From positions 1 through 15,326 of the forward strand of contig CALHSA010000038.1 of NCBI GenBank assembly GCA_938038205.1: DNA of 15,326 nt, in the 5' to 3' direction. The position numbers and the translations under genes are program-made. Shown in pieces: positions 1 through 6,720 of this stretch. The number at the start of each line of letters is the position of its first letter. Within the stretch, counting starts at the first letter, position 1. This stretch comes from an uncultured bacterium (GTDB lineage Bacteria > Bdellovibrionota_C > UBA2361 > JANWWW01). A model generated the notes under the pieces. The model saw only the letters and a program-made list of their open reading frames with translations, was not told where the DNA came from and searched no databases.

Positions 1-1132
1 AACAGCTAAACAGGTAATCTCGCAAAAAGTTTCAGATGCAGTTAGAGATGCTATCTTAGAGGATTTTAAAGGAGAGAAAGGTCAGATAATTGTTGGAACC
101 GTTCAAAGGATTGAGCCCAACGGCACTATATTTGTAAGTGTAGGACGAGCTGAAGGTATCTTACCTAAAAGAGAGCAGATTCCAAGAGAACGGTTTAACG
201 TAGGTGATAGAATTAGGGCGCTTTTAATTAACATTGATAGATCTGGGAAAGAGGGATATCTAATTTTGTCCCGAAGTCACCCAGACTTTGTTGTTAAACT
301 TTTTGAGAGTGAGGTGCCTGAACTTAAGGAGGGTCTTGTTCAAATACTTAAAGTTGCTAGAAAACCGGGAGAAAAAACAAAAATACTTGTCTCATCAATA
401 GATCAAAGTATAGATGTAGAGGGATGTTTCATTGGACTAAAAAGATCTAGGGTAAACGCTGTTAGTCAAGAGCTTAACGGAGAAAGGATTGACATAATAG
501 CATACAATCAAGACCAACCAACCCTAGTGGCCAACGCATTAAGGCCTGCAAAACCATCCAAGATTCTTGTCGATGAAGAAAATAGAGTAATGGAGGTTGT
601 GGTGCCAGATTCATATCTGGCAGTTGCTATCGGAAACAGAGGTGTTAACGTGACTCTAGCATCACAGCTTACTGGCTGGACAATAAATCTTGTTGCCTCG
701 AGTGTAGCAGAGGAAAGTGCTAGGATTGCAAGAAAAACATTAGAGAGAATACCTGATATTACATTTACAGAAGCTGAGATACTCTTTCAGATGGGTTTTA
801 GAACCCTAGAAGATATTATTCACGCTTCACCTGATGAGCTACTTGACGCTGGAATTGAACCAGACAGGGCATCCGCTATCATTAATAACGCTAGACTGCT
901 TTATGAAAAAGAGGGTGACGTATCCTCAAATAAAATAATAACTGATCTAACTAAACTTGATTTACCCAGAGATGTTATTGATAAGTTACTTAAGAACAGC
1001 ATAAAAAGTATTCAGGAGCTTACTCTCACTTCTCATGATATACTAAAAAATGTATTAACGCCTGAGGAATTAAATCAAGTGATGGACTCTTTACGTAACT
1101 TTTTACGCTCTGGCTCTCGGCAACAATCTTAA
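1..1132 (+). CDS. nusA: Transcription termination/antitermination factor NusA (5' end outside window)
   Basis: NusA binds RNA polymerase and nascent RNA and controls pausing, termination and antitermination. The reading frame is open from base 2 to the TAA at 1130-1132, giving 376 visible residues; the N-terminal polymerase-binding domain lies to the left. Visible in order are the end of the N-terminal domain (TAKQVISQKV), an S1 domain from about base 83 (GTVQRIEPNG, AEGILPKREQ), the diagnostic linker ILSRSHPDFVVKLFESEVPE around 260-320, KH1 around 400-510, and KH2 with VVVPDSYLAVAIGNRGVNV at about 596-652. A helix-hairpin-helix-like tail (FRTLEDIIHASPDELLDAGI) follows. The GXXG loop of KH1 reads GLKR instead of the usual GMRG, while KH2 keeps GNRG. 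The first TTG inside the window (266) is not the start, because conserved sequence continues upstream. The gene is not followed by infB; the next gene is convergent, 10 bp away. Confidence 0.97.
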   Translation, partial: TAKQVISQKVSDAVRDAILEDFKGEKGQIIVGTVQRIEPNGTIFVSVGRAEGILPKREQIPRERFNVGDRIRALLINIDRSGKEGYLILSRSHPDFVVKLFESEVPELKEGLVQILKVARKPGEKTKILVSSIDQSIDVEGCFIGLKRSRVNAVSQELNGERIDIIAYNQDQPTLVANALRPAKPSKILVDEENRVMEVVVPDSYLAVAIGNRGVNVTLASQLTGWTINLVASSVAEESARIARKTLERIPDITFTEAEILFQMGFRTLEDIIHASPDELLDAGIEPDRASAIINNARLLYEKEGDVSSNKIITDLTKLDLPRDVIDKLLKNSIKSIQELTLTSHDILKNVLTPEELNQVMDSLRNFLRSGSRQQS

Positions 1133-1142
1133 AATTTTTAGG

Positions 1143-1910
1143 TTATTCAGGTATATCGTAGCTAAATAGGCTTGGGGTAGTAGAATCATGTTCAAAAACT
1201 ACCCGTGCATTCTTCTCTTTAATTAACTTTATCAAATTCATTTTTTCCTCTAAAAGTTTCGTTGTACACATATCATAACCCATAGTGTAAATTAGCCTTT
1301 TATGAGCAGAGGTTGGCATTAAATCTGAGGGATAAAAAACATAACCATCCTTTGTTTGAATCTCAAACCACATCATTCCAGTTGTATGACCATCAGAAAA
1401 ATGACAGGTAATACCCTCAAAAACTTCACCCTCACTTTCAATAAAAAAAATTTGATTTCTAATTGGCTCAAAGTTCTCTGGGATATAACTAGCCTTTTCC
1501 CGAGGAGATGGATTAAGGGCATACTCAAAATTTTTTCTGGAAACCCAAATTTTCGCGTTCGGAAAAGTGGAGATTAAATTACCTTCCTCAAATTTTGTTA
1601 ATCCGCCACAATGGTCAAAATGTAAGTGGGTAATTAAAACATCAGTAATCTGAGTTGGCTGTATGTCAACTTCAAAATTCTGAATCTGATAAATGCTCCG
1701 CATTTTCTCATTCCATTTACTTCCACATCCACAATCAATCAAAACTAACCTCTCTGAATTGGACAAAATCAAGCATCTTGTTACCATTGATATTCGATTT
1801 TCAGTATCTGATGGAATAATCTTCGACCATAACGTTTTTGGGACTACCCCAAACATTGCACCACCATCTAGCTTAAAAGAATCAAAAATTACTTCCTTAA
1901 CCTCCCACAT
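1143..1910 (-). CDS. YtnP-like metallo-beta-lactamase-fold hydrolase
   Basis: This is a 255-aa MBL-fold hydrolase. The two-metal site is visible: HLHFDH at residues 95-100, DGHTTGM at 173-179, the bridging Asp in YPSDLMPT (D196) and a late His in FEHD (H241). The N-terminal LDGGAMFGVVPKTLWSK (14-30) and the SAHKRLIYTMGYD segment after D196 resemble, from memory, Bacillus YtnP, described as a quorum-quenching lactonase. The family match is strong; the substrate is inference and could be another lactone or ester. There is no signal peptide, so it is probably cytoplasmic. The ATG at 1910 lies within the last codons of tatD (14-bp overlap), so the two are translationally coupled. A GAGGAGG sits 12 nt before the ATG, inside the tatD coding sequence. 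The 3' end faces nusA with a 10-bp gap. Confidence 0.88.
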   Translation of the reverse strand: MWEVKEVIFDSFKLDGGAMFGVVPKTLWSKIIPSDTENRISMVTRCLILSNSERLVLIDCGCGSKWNEKMRSIYQIQNFEVDIQPTQITDVLITHLHFDHCGGLTKFEEGNLISTFPNAKIWVSRKNFEYALNPSPREKASYIPENFEPIRNQIFFIESEGEVFEGITCHFSDGHTTGMMWFEIQTKDGYVFYPSDLMPTSAHKRLIYTMGYDMCTTKLLEEKMNLIKLIKEKNARVVFEHDSTTPSLFSYDIPE

Positions 1911-2658
1911 TTACTCTAAAAGCCTCCTCAAAATTTTTCTTGGTAATATTTACAAAGTCAACAAAATTAATTCCTATTAACTCAGCTATGAATTTTGCTG
2001 TTACACTTACCATCCAACTTTCGCATTTTTTACCCCTGTAGGGCACAGGAGAAAGATAAGGTGCATCTGTTTCAATTAAAAGCCGGTTAATTGGAGTTTT
2101 TTTTACAGTAAAGCATAAAGCCTCACTTTTCTTAAATGTTACTATTCCTGAGTAAGACACAAAAGTATTATCTCTTGATAAAATTTGCTTTAAATCTTCA
2201 GTGCTACCTGTGAAACAATGAAAAATAATAGGCTCAGAAAAATTTATCGTATACTGTAGAACCTCCTTGTAAGCGTGTCTACAATGAATAATAAGAGGTT
2301 TTTTCTTTATCCTTGCTAGCTCTATGTGATCAAGAAAAAGCTCAATCTGAGCCTTAAAGGGAGTTTTATAGCTCTTGTCCAAACCAGTTTCACCAACAGC
2401 TACAGCCTTTGGGTCATTTAGTAACTCGTTTAGTGATTCAAGATTTAAACCTTGATCAGCATCAAATGGATGGATACCAAAAGCACAAAAAATTTGATCT
2501 TTGTTTTTAACTAGATTAAACGTTTCAAAATTTGACTCTAATCCTCTTGAAGCTCCTACTGCAAGTAGTACCTCGACTCCATGCTGCTTGGCCCTCTCTA
2601 TATAACCATCAATATCATCTACTTGATCTAGGTGACAGTGAGAATCAATTAAAACCAT
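1897..2658 (-). CDS. tatD: TatD-family metal-dependent hydrolase (putative DNase)
   Basis: TatD enzymes are TIM-barrel metallohydrolases with 3'-5' exonuclease activity on DNA or RNA, linked to repair of oxidised or fragmented nucleic acid. The protein is 253 aa, close to the usual ~260. Metal ligands are all visible: H7 and H9 in DSHCHLD, E90 in VAVGETGLD, H125 in LIIHCR, H147 in IFHCFTG and D198 in LLIETDAPYLSP. FGIHPFDA (60-67) is also typical. The ATG at 2658 gives the canonical MVLIDSHCHLD start. It is the first gene of a two-gene minus-strand unit with the MBL hydrolase and diverges from the prepilin peptidase across 49 bp. Whether it is TatD proper or a YcfH/YjjV paralogue cannot be decided from motifs alone. 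Confidence 0.93.
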   Translation of the reverse strand: MVLIDSHCHLDQVDDIDGYIERAKQHGVEVLLAVGASRGLESNFETFNLVKNKDQIFCAFGIHPFDADQGLNLESLNELLNDPKAVAVGETGLDKSYKTPFKAQIELFLDHIELARIKKKPLIIHCRHAYKEVLQYTINFSEPIIFHCFTGSTEDLKQILSRDNTFVSYSGIVTFKKSEALCFTVKKTPINRLLIETDAPYLSPVPYRGKKCESWMVSVTAKFIAELIGINFVDFVNITKKNFEEAFRVNVGG

Positions 2659-2707
2659 TACTTAAACCCACTTTATATTAAACACTAGTTCATATATAAA
2701 CAACCTA
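2659..2707. promoter_or_regulatory. Bidirectional promoter between tatD and prepilin peptidase gene
   Basis: The 49-bp spacer is almost pure A+T. Rightward there is TTTATA at 2672-2677, a 17-bp spacer and TATAAA at 2695-2700. The prepilin peptidase ATG begins only 7 bp after that -10, so the transcript could be leaderless. Leftward, TTTATA at 2672-2677 reads as TATAAA on the minus strand, 13 bp before the tatD ATG; a TTGTTT lies further up (complement of 2698-2703) but with a long 20-bp spacer. TTTATAT/ATATAAA at 2672-2678 and 2694-2700 form a 7-bp inverted repeat that reflects this symmetry. No strong Shine-Dalgarno is seen on either side. AT-rich DNA gives such matches by chance, hence modest confidence. 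Confidence 0.4.
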
Positions 2708-3556
2708 ATGGATTACATCATAATTGCGATTTTTAGTTCTTTAGTTGGCAGCTACCTTGGATCACTATCTTATAGAATCCCCAGGAAATATATCGAGCAG
2801 TGGTACGATGAGGAAGATTTAGGGGAGCTTGGGGTAAATTTACAAGCTGATCCAACAGTTGTGGAATCTAAGTGGAGTTTATGCCCGCAGTGCAAACAAA
2901 GATTAAAATGGTTTCATCTTATTCCAGTTTTAAGCTGGACTTTACTAGGTGGTAGGTGTGCTTACTGTAAATCTCGGATTTCACCAAGATACATCATTAT
3001 TGAACTTTTAACAATTTTATCAGCCCTTCTCTCTTATTATATTCTTGGATTCTCGGTGGGCTTTTTTCTGCTTTTTATAATTCTTTCTGGAATGATTCTC
3101 GCAAGTAGTATCGATATTGAGTGTTTTATCCTACCTGATTTTATAACTCTACCACTGCTTGGTTTTGGTTCTGTATACACACTTATATTATTTTTAAAAG
3201 CTGGATATCTTGAGGCTCCTTTCTCCCAGACTTGGATTAACTCTTTTTTTGGTGGTGTTTTGCTGCCTTTGTTTTTAATTATTTTTAGTTGGCTTTTTAC
3301 TAAAATCCGCGGTAAAGAGGGGTTTGGCATGGGCGATATTAAACTCCTCTCTGGCTTGGGATTCTGGTTTGGTTTTCAAGCTGTTTTAATCGCACTAACA
3401 GTTGGGTCCGTGGCTGCAATTTTAAACGCTTTAATATTATCCGCAGCAAGAGGGAGGCAAATCCTTAGCTCTTATTTTCCTTTCGGGCCATTTATTGTCT
3501 TAGGCTTTGTTATCTACTTAATTTTTTTTCCAGCATTTTTATCCCTGAATCACTAA
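2708..3556 (+). CDS. pilD: Type IV prepilin peptidase / N-methyltransferase (A24 family)
   Basis: PilD-type enzymes sit in the inner membrane, cleave the leader peptide of type IV prepilins and type II secretion pseudopilins, and N-methylate the new N-terminus. The 282-aa protein shows the N-terminal methylase-associated domain (GSYLGSLSYRIPR near 14-26) with the paired cysteines C59/C62 (CPQC) and C84/C87 (CAYC). The A24 aspartyl protease domain follows: D136 in SIDIECFILPD and D210 in GFGMGDIKLL are the two catalytic aspartates, and FPFGPFI (257-263) is the usual C-terminal motif. About seven or eight hydrophobic segments follow the cysteine region. It is complete and looks active. No pilin or secretion-machine gene lies in the window, so its substrates are encoded elsewhere. 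The ATG at 2708 is the first start after the probable -10. Confidence 0.94.
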   Translation: MDYIIIAIFSSLVGSYLGSLSYRIPRKYIEQWYDEEDLGELGVNLQADPTVVESKWSLCPQCKQRLKWFHLIPVLSWTLLGGRCAYCKSRISPRYIIIELLTILSALLSYYILGFSVGFFLLFIILSGMILASSIDIECFILPDFITLPLLGFGSVYTLILFLKAGYLEAPFSQTWINSFFGGVLLPLFLIIFSWLFTKIRGKEGFGMGDIKLLSGLGFWFGFQAVLIALTVGSVAAILNALILSAARGRQILSSYFPFGPFIVLGFVIYLIFFPAFLSLNH

Positions 3557-3570
3557 TTAATAAATTAGGA

Positions 3571-3576
3571 TATAAT
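3571..3576 (+). promoter_or_regulatory. Putative -10 box (TATAAT) for the four-gene envelope cluster
   Basis: A perfect TATAAT lies 11 bp before the ATG at 3588, within the 31-bp gap after the prepilin peptidase gene. Initiation about 7 bp downstream would leave a leader of roughly five bases, too short for a Shine-Dalgarno. The -35 region is not convincing. It suggests that the cluster can be transcribed independently of the upstream gene. Confidence 0.45.
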
Positions 3577-3587
3577 ATGGTAGCACC

Positions 3588-3830
3588 ATGAGACTTTTTC
3601 TTTGGATTGCAGTTTTATTAACTTTTGGTTGTGCCACAAAAACAGCCGTCGTTAGTGAACCTGAAGTGATTGTTCTTAAGGATAAGGGAACTCAATTATA
3701 TGTTTGGGAGCCCCCAATTGTTGATGTTATTGAGGTGCCTGCTGGCCTTGATCCATCTGGGGTTTACTACCGACCACAACATCAACAAATAGTTGAGATT
3801 AAACAAGGTAGGTGGGTTTTAAAACAGTAG
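3588..3830 (+). CDS. Small putative lipoprotein, unknown function
   Basis: This 80-aa protein has a short basic N-terminus, a hydrophobic stretch and LLTFGC with C15 as candidate lipidated cysteine. The lipobox is imperfect, because the -3 residue is Thr rather than Leu. If processed by signal peptidase II, about 66 residues remain, anchored in a membrane. The mature part is rich in Val, Pro and Gln and ends with DPSGVYYRPQHQQIVEIKQG and a basic tail, which looks like a small beta-rich domain. I do not recognise the family. It opens a cluster of four genes with 1-bp spacing or ATGA overlaps. It starts at the ATG at 3588, 11 bp after a TATAAT and without a ribosome binding site. Lipoprotein assignment is inference from the N-terminus; the function is unknown. 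Confidence 0.75.
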   Translation: MRLFLWIAVLLTFGCATKTAVVSEPEVIVLKDKGTQLYVWEPPIVDVIEVPAGLDPSGVYYRPQHQQIVEIKQGRWVLKQ

Positions 3831-3831
3831 T

Positions 3832-4029
3832 ATGGCGCTAATAGACGTAAAACACTTAAGCGCACCGCTTAAAAGCAGGACCAGTATAGTCATAATAATC
3901 GTTATTGCCCTAGTTTTTGGAATCTATAGAGCTTCGACAAGTAACTCTACCTCAGCTCGCAGGAATTTAAAATCCGAGCAGGTAAAAATTGATGAGTTTT
4001 ATAAAGAACTGGAAAAGTTGATCAAATGA
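3832..4029 (+). CDS. Small single-span membrane protein, unknown function
   Basis: The product is 65 aa: a 17-residue N-terminal segment with three positive charges, one strongly hydrophobic helix at about residues 18-32 (SIVIIIVIALVFGIY), then a Ser/Thr/Asn-rich stretch and a charged, probably helical tail (EQVKIDEFYKELEKLIK). It resembles no family I can name. The ATG lies one base after the stop of the lipoprotein gene, and its own stop overlaps the next start as ATGA, so translation is probably coupled. A GGTGGG occurs about 15 nt upstream, far for a Shine-Dalgarno. The positive-inside rule would place the short N-terminus in the cytoplasm and the helical tail outside, but the Arg-Arg after the helix makes this uncertain. 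The tight coupling supports a real gene. Confidence 0.72.
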   Translation: MALIDVKHLSAPLKSRTSIVIIIVIALVFGIYRASTSNSTSARRNLKSEQVKIDEFYKELEKLIK

Positions 4030-4505
4030 AGAGAATCGTGCTACGACCTTCAGTAAAAAGTCAGATAAGTTTACTGATACTGTGTATTAGTTGCTTGCTG
4101 TTTGCAATCAGAGGGCTTTACTCAGATGCGCTTTTAATGATTTATCTTTCAAAATTTTTCACTGGGTGCGCTATCTTTTTTGCAGTGTTGGTTCTTGTAA
4201 ACATCTACAATTACAAGTACATTCTTTTTGAGGATTTCATTCAAGCAACTGAGGGAATTTTCTCACTGAACATGGTGTCCCATAAAATTAAATACCATGA
4301 CATTAGATTGGTTGAGACACAAAAAACAATTATTGGACGAATATTTAACTTTGGTGATGTATTAATTGGCTCTGCAGCTACAGGATCACTGGAAATTAAT
4401 CTAAAAGGAATTTCTGATCCCGATCTTGTAAAAGATTTTATTCTTAAAAAAATAGCCCAAAAAAGGGAGAAAAAAAACCAAAAGGAGGTAGCAATTAACC
4501 AATGA
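4026..4505 (+). CDS. Two-span membrane protein with bacterial PH-like (bPH2/YdbS-type) domain
   Basis: The 159-aa protein has two hydrophobic segments (about 12-30 and 37-60) followed by a soluble domain of about 80 residues. That domain fits the bacterial pleckstrin-homology family seen in YdbS/YdbT: YILFEDFIQATEGIF (strands following the helix), HDIRLVETQKTIIGRIFNFGDVLIGSA (the typical 'interface residue, short helix, glycine, strand' signature), INLKGISDPDLVKDFIL at the end, then a Lys-rich tail. The assignment rests on pattern, not on catalytic residues. Related proteins are membrane-associated and poorly understood. The start overlaps the previous stop (ATGA at 4026-4029) and the end overlaps the next start (4502-4505). 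A weak GGAAAAG lies upstream. It is probably the membrane core of this cluster. Confidence 0.8.
   Translation: MKRIVLRPSVKSQISLLILCISCLLFAIRGLYSDALLMIYLSKFFTGCAIFFAVLVLVNIYNYKYILFEDFIQATEGIFSLNMVSHKIKYHDIRLVETQKTIIGRIFNFGDVLIGSAATGSLEINLKGISDPDLVKDFILKKIAQKREKKNQKEVAINQ
4481..4489 (+). promoter_or_regulatory. Strong Shine-Dalgarno (AAAGGAGGT) at long spacing
   Basis: This is one of the few textbook ribosome binding sites in the window. It lies within the end of the PH-like gene, 12 nt before the ATG at 4502, longer than the usual 5-9. No other in-frame start lies between it and 4502. Confidence 0.5.
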
Positions 4506-5377
4506 GGGTTTTTGTATTATTCGTTTTGTTAGTTTTAACAGGTCAAAATGTAGATTTAATTGACCAAGAACTAAAGAAGCTAGAAGAGGCAGAGGGTGTT
4601 ATAATGGAAAATCTAAATTCCAGGAGAAAGCTTGATAACGCAGAGGTTATTCCAAATATTGAAACAATTCAGGAGGTCAATATGAATGATATGGCTTATT
4701 CAGATAGATCTTTGTTGGAGGAAACGGTTGAAGAGAATAGTCAGAGTGAAGAAGCCGGTGGTGAAAACTCAACCGTTGAGATTACAAACAAAAAAGCTAA
4801 ACTAAACGAGCAAAAATTTGATGTTAAGGAATTGGCAGTTAAAAATAATGAACTGAATTCAAGGAAAAAAGATAGAAGTGATGAGGAGTTAAATAAACTT
4901 TTAGAGAAAAAGGATTATGAACTAGGTTTGTTAAAAGCTTCTGAAGAATCGCTTAAAGCCAAGATAAAGCTTTATGAGGAACAGATAAAAAGGCTGAACA
5001 ACGAAATTAACCACCTAAACAAAGTTTTGCTCTCAAGGGAGTGCAACCTTCCCACTAATAAGGATAGGGTAAATTTAGCCAATCTTAAAACAGACACTTA
5101 TGAATTTGGATCACAAATTATGCCAGAACAGCATATTCCAAACTCGCCCGTTCCATTAACCGAGGTAAAAGCAGGAACAGTTGTCTACTCTGGTCCAAAT
5201 GTTTCATCTACGCCACTATTTACAATTTCAGCTGACACTAGGGTACCAAAAATTGATTCTGTGGAGGGTTGGATACGGATTATAGCGCCCAATGGAGTAA
5301 AGGGCTGGGTGATGAGACCAAATCAAAAAAGTGTTGAACAAAAAGCTTTAGATAACTGGACCTATATAGGAAGATAA
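4502..5377 (+). CDS. Secreted coiled-coil protein with C-terminal SH3-like domain
   Basis: The 291-aa product has a hydrophobic N-terminus (VFVLFVLLVLTG, residues 3-14) that looks like a signal peptide or short anchor. A long, acidic low-complexity region (about 18-125) follows, then a charged, heptad-like helix at about 126-177, probably a coiled coil. A bacterial SH3-like domain occupies about 221-273: KAGTVVYSGPNVSSTPLFTI, then GWIRIIAPNGVKGWV, the usual pattern of SH3b domains that bind peptidoglycan or proteins. It is most likely a periplasmic or envelope protein. It is the last gene of the four-gene cluster and overlaps the PH-like gene by 4 bp. A second well-placed AGGAGGT sits before Met61 (4671-4684), so a shorter form without the signal sequence is possible. 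The stop is 3 bp from the convergent glutamate dehydrogenase stop. The domain call is by pattern; the role is unknown. Confidence 0.82.
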   Translation: MRVFVLFVLLVLTGQNVDLIDQELKKLEEAEGVIMENLNSRRKLDNAEVIPNIETIQEVNMNDMAYSDRSLLEETVEENSQSEEAGGENSTVEITNKKAKLNEQKFDVKELAVKNNELNSRKKDRSDEELNKLLEKKDYELGLLKASEESLKAKIKLYEEQIKRLNNEINHLNKVLLSRECNLPTNKDRVNLANLKTDTYEFGSQIMPEQHIPNSPVPLTEVKAGTVVYSGPNVSSTPLFTISADTRVPKIDSVEGWIRIIAPNGVKGWVMRPNQKSVEQKALDNWTYIGR

Positions 5378-5380
5378 ATT

Positions 5381-6637
5381 TTACTTACACTCTTCAAACG
5401 CTCGGTAAAGCTTCATTAAAGCAGTTGAGTATGCTGCAGTTCTTAAAGAACAGTTACGATTCTTTGAAAACTCCCAAACCTCTTCAGTAGCAGCAACCAT
5501 TTTCTTTTTTAGCTCCTCATTAACCTCTTTTTCTGTCCAGTACATACCCATTCTATTCTGTACCCATTCCAAATAACTAACAGTTACACCCCCTGAGTTT
5601 GCTAAAACATCCGGTACAACAATTACTCCCTTCTCTTCTAAAATCTGATCAGCAGCAGCTGTAACAGGACCATTAGCCAACTCGATGATCACTTTCGACT
5701 TTACATCCCTTGCTATATGTTCAGTAATACTATCTTCTACAGCGGCTGGAACTAAGATATCCACATCTAAGGTAAGTAACTCTTCATGGGTAATTTTTTT
5801 CGCGTCAACCTCAACTAACTCTGAGTTTTTGTATTCAACGGGGCGAAGAGAGCCGAAAGTCTCTTTGTAAGCTAAAATAGCATCAATATCAAAACCTTCC
5901 TCCCTGTATAAGGCACTTGTTGAGTCGGAAACGGCTACTATTACATGTCCCTCCTTAGCAGCGATCCTTCCAAAACTACCCCCAACATTTCCTAGCCCCT
6001 GTATCGCAATTCTTGCACCTGATCTGGGTAAAGCCGTCATTTTTTGAATTGTTTGAAGAACATAAAATCCACCCATACCTGTTGCTTCACTTCTTCCTAA
6101 AGAACCACCAAAACTTACGGGCTTGCCCGTAAAAACTCCTAACTCTTTTCTACCTTTCAGAACACAGTATTCATCAGTCATCCATGCCATTATTTTCGGA
6201 TTGGTATACATATCAGGAGCAGGTATATCTTCATCCTCACCTAAGTATTTCCAGAGTGCTCTAACATAACCTCTAGATAATCTCTCTAACTCTCCAATAG
6301 ACAAATCTTTAGTGTTAACTTTAACTCCCCCTTTGCCTCCACCATAGGGTAATCCTGCAACAGCACACTTGATTGCCATCCAAAAAGCTAGAGATTTCAC
6401 CTCTGATTCATCTACCGAGGGATGAAATCTAATACCACCTTTAGCTGGACCTAATAATGTAGAGTGAACAGCTCTATATCCATCAAATACTCTAATTCTG
6501 CCGTTATCCATTTTTATCTTGATGGCCACCTGAACTACTCTTTCAGGAGTTCTAATAACCTCAAGGAACTCATCACTAACTGAGATATGATCTAGAGCTG
6601 GTTTTAACCTTAAAAGAGCTTGATTAAAAAGATTCAT
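5381..6637 (-). CDS. gdhA: Glutamate dehydrogenase (Glu/Leu/Phe/Val dehydrogenase family)
   Basis: The enzyme interconverts glutamate and 2-oxoglutarate plus ammonia with NAD(P). The 418-aa length is that of the hexameric bacterial family. Visible are GPAKGGIR with substrate-binding K66, LPYGGGKGG with catalytic K102, IPAPDM with catalytic D142, the VSFGGSLGRSEATG segment (174-187), the Rossmann motif GLGNVG (214-219) and VPDVLANSGGVTVSYLEWVQN near residues 345-365. The motifs strongly favour glutamate over leucine or phenylalanine as substrate, but that stays inference. NAD versus NADP preference cannot be read reliably. It is a single-gene minus-strand unit that starts at the ATG at 6637 and diverges from scpA across 83 bp. 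A weak CCAGG lies 6 nt upstream of the start. Confidence 0.95.
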   Translation of the reverse strand: MNLFNQALLRLKPALDHISVSDEFLEVIRTPERVVQVAIKIKMDNGRIRVFDGYRAVHSTLLGPAKGGIRFHPSVDESEVKSLAFWMAIKCAVAGLPYGGGKGGVKVNTKDLSIGELERLSRGYVRALWKYLGEDEDIPAPDMYTNPKIMAWMTDEYCVLKGRKELGVFTGKPVSFGGSLGRSEATGMGGFYVLQTIQKMTALPRSGARIAIQGLGNVGGSFGRIAAKEGHVIVAVSDSTSALYREEGFDIDAILAYKETFGSLRPVEYKNSELVEVDAKKITHEELLTLDVDILVPAAVEDSITEHIARDVKSKVIIELANGPVTAAADQILEEKGVIVVPDVLANSGGVTVSYLEWVQNRMGMYWTEKEVNEELKKKMVAATEEVWEFSKNRNCSLRTAAYSTALMKLYRAFEECK

Positions 6638-6670
6638 ACAAACCTGGATCTTACATCTAAAATATTTGGA

Positions 6671-6699
6671 TTTACAATATCTTGTTTATCCTATATAAA
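6671..6699 (+). promoter_or_regulatory. Putative sigma-70-type promoter for scpA
   Basis: TTTACA at 6671-6676, a 17-bp spacer and TATAAA at 6694-6699 lie within the 83-bp divergent spacer. The scpA ATG follows 21 bp after the -10, giving a leader of about 15 bases. No Shine-Dalgarno is evident before 6721. A minus-strand promoter for gdhA must share this spacer; the best I see is TTGCGT, 16 bp and TAGGAT on that strand, which is weak. Confidence 0.5.
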
Positions 6700-6720
6700 T
6701 GTAGTAAGCACGCAACTTAA

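Noticed and set aside
1693-1980. A 95-codon plus-strand open frame across the MBL/tatD junction
   Set aside because: It is antisense to two genes with intact catalytic motifs and shows no domain or start signal.
3037-3330. A 97-codon minus-strand open frame inside the prepilin peptidase gene
   Set aside because: It is antisense to the conserved A24 domain; the Lys/Pro/Ser-rich translation is what hydrophobic codons give on the other strand.
3577-3591. A four-codon upstream frame (ATG to TGA) overlapping the lipoprotein start
   Set aside because: It begins inside or next to the -10 box, so it is probably not transcribed; too short to support.
5370-5400. Intrinsic terminator between the SH3-protein gene and gdhA
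   Set aside because: There are only 3 bp between stops, and I see no stem with a U-tract on either strand.
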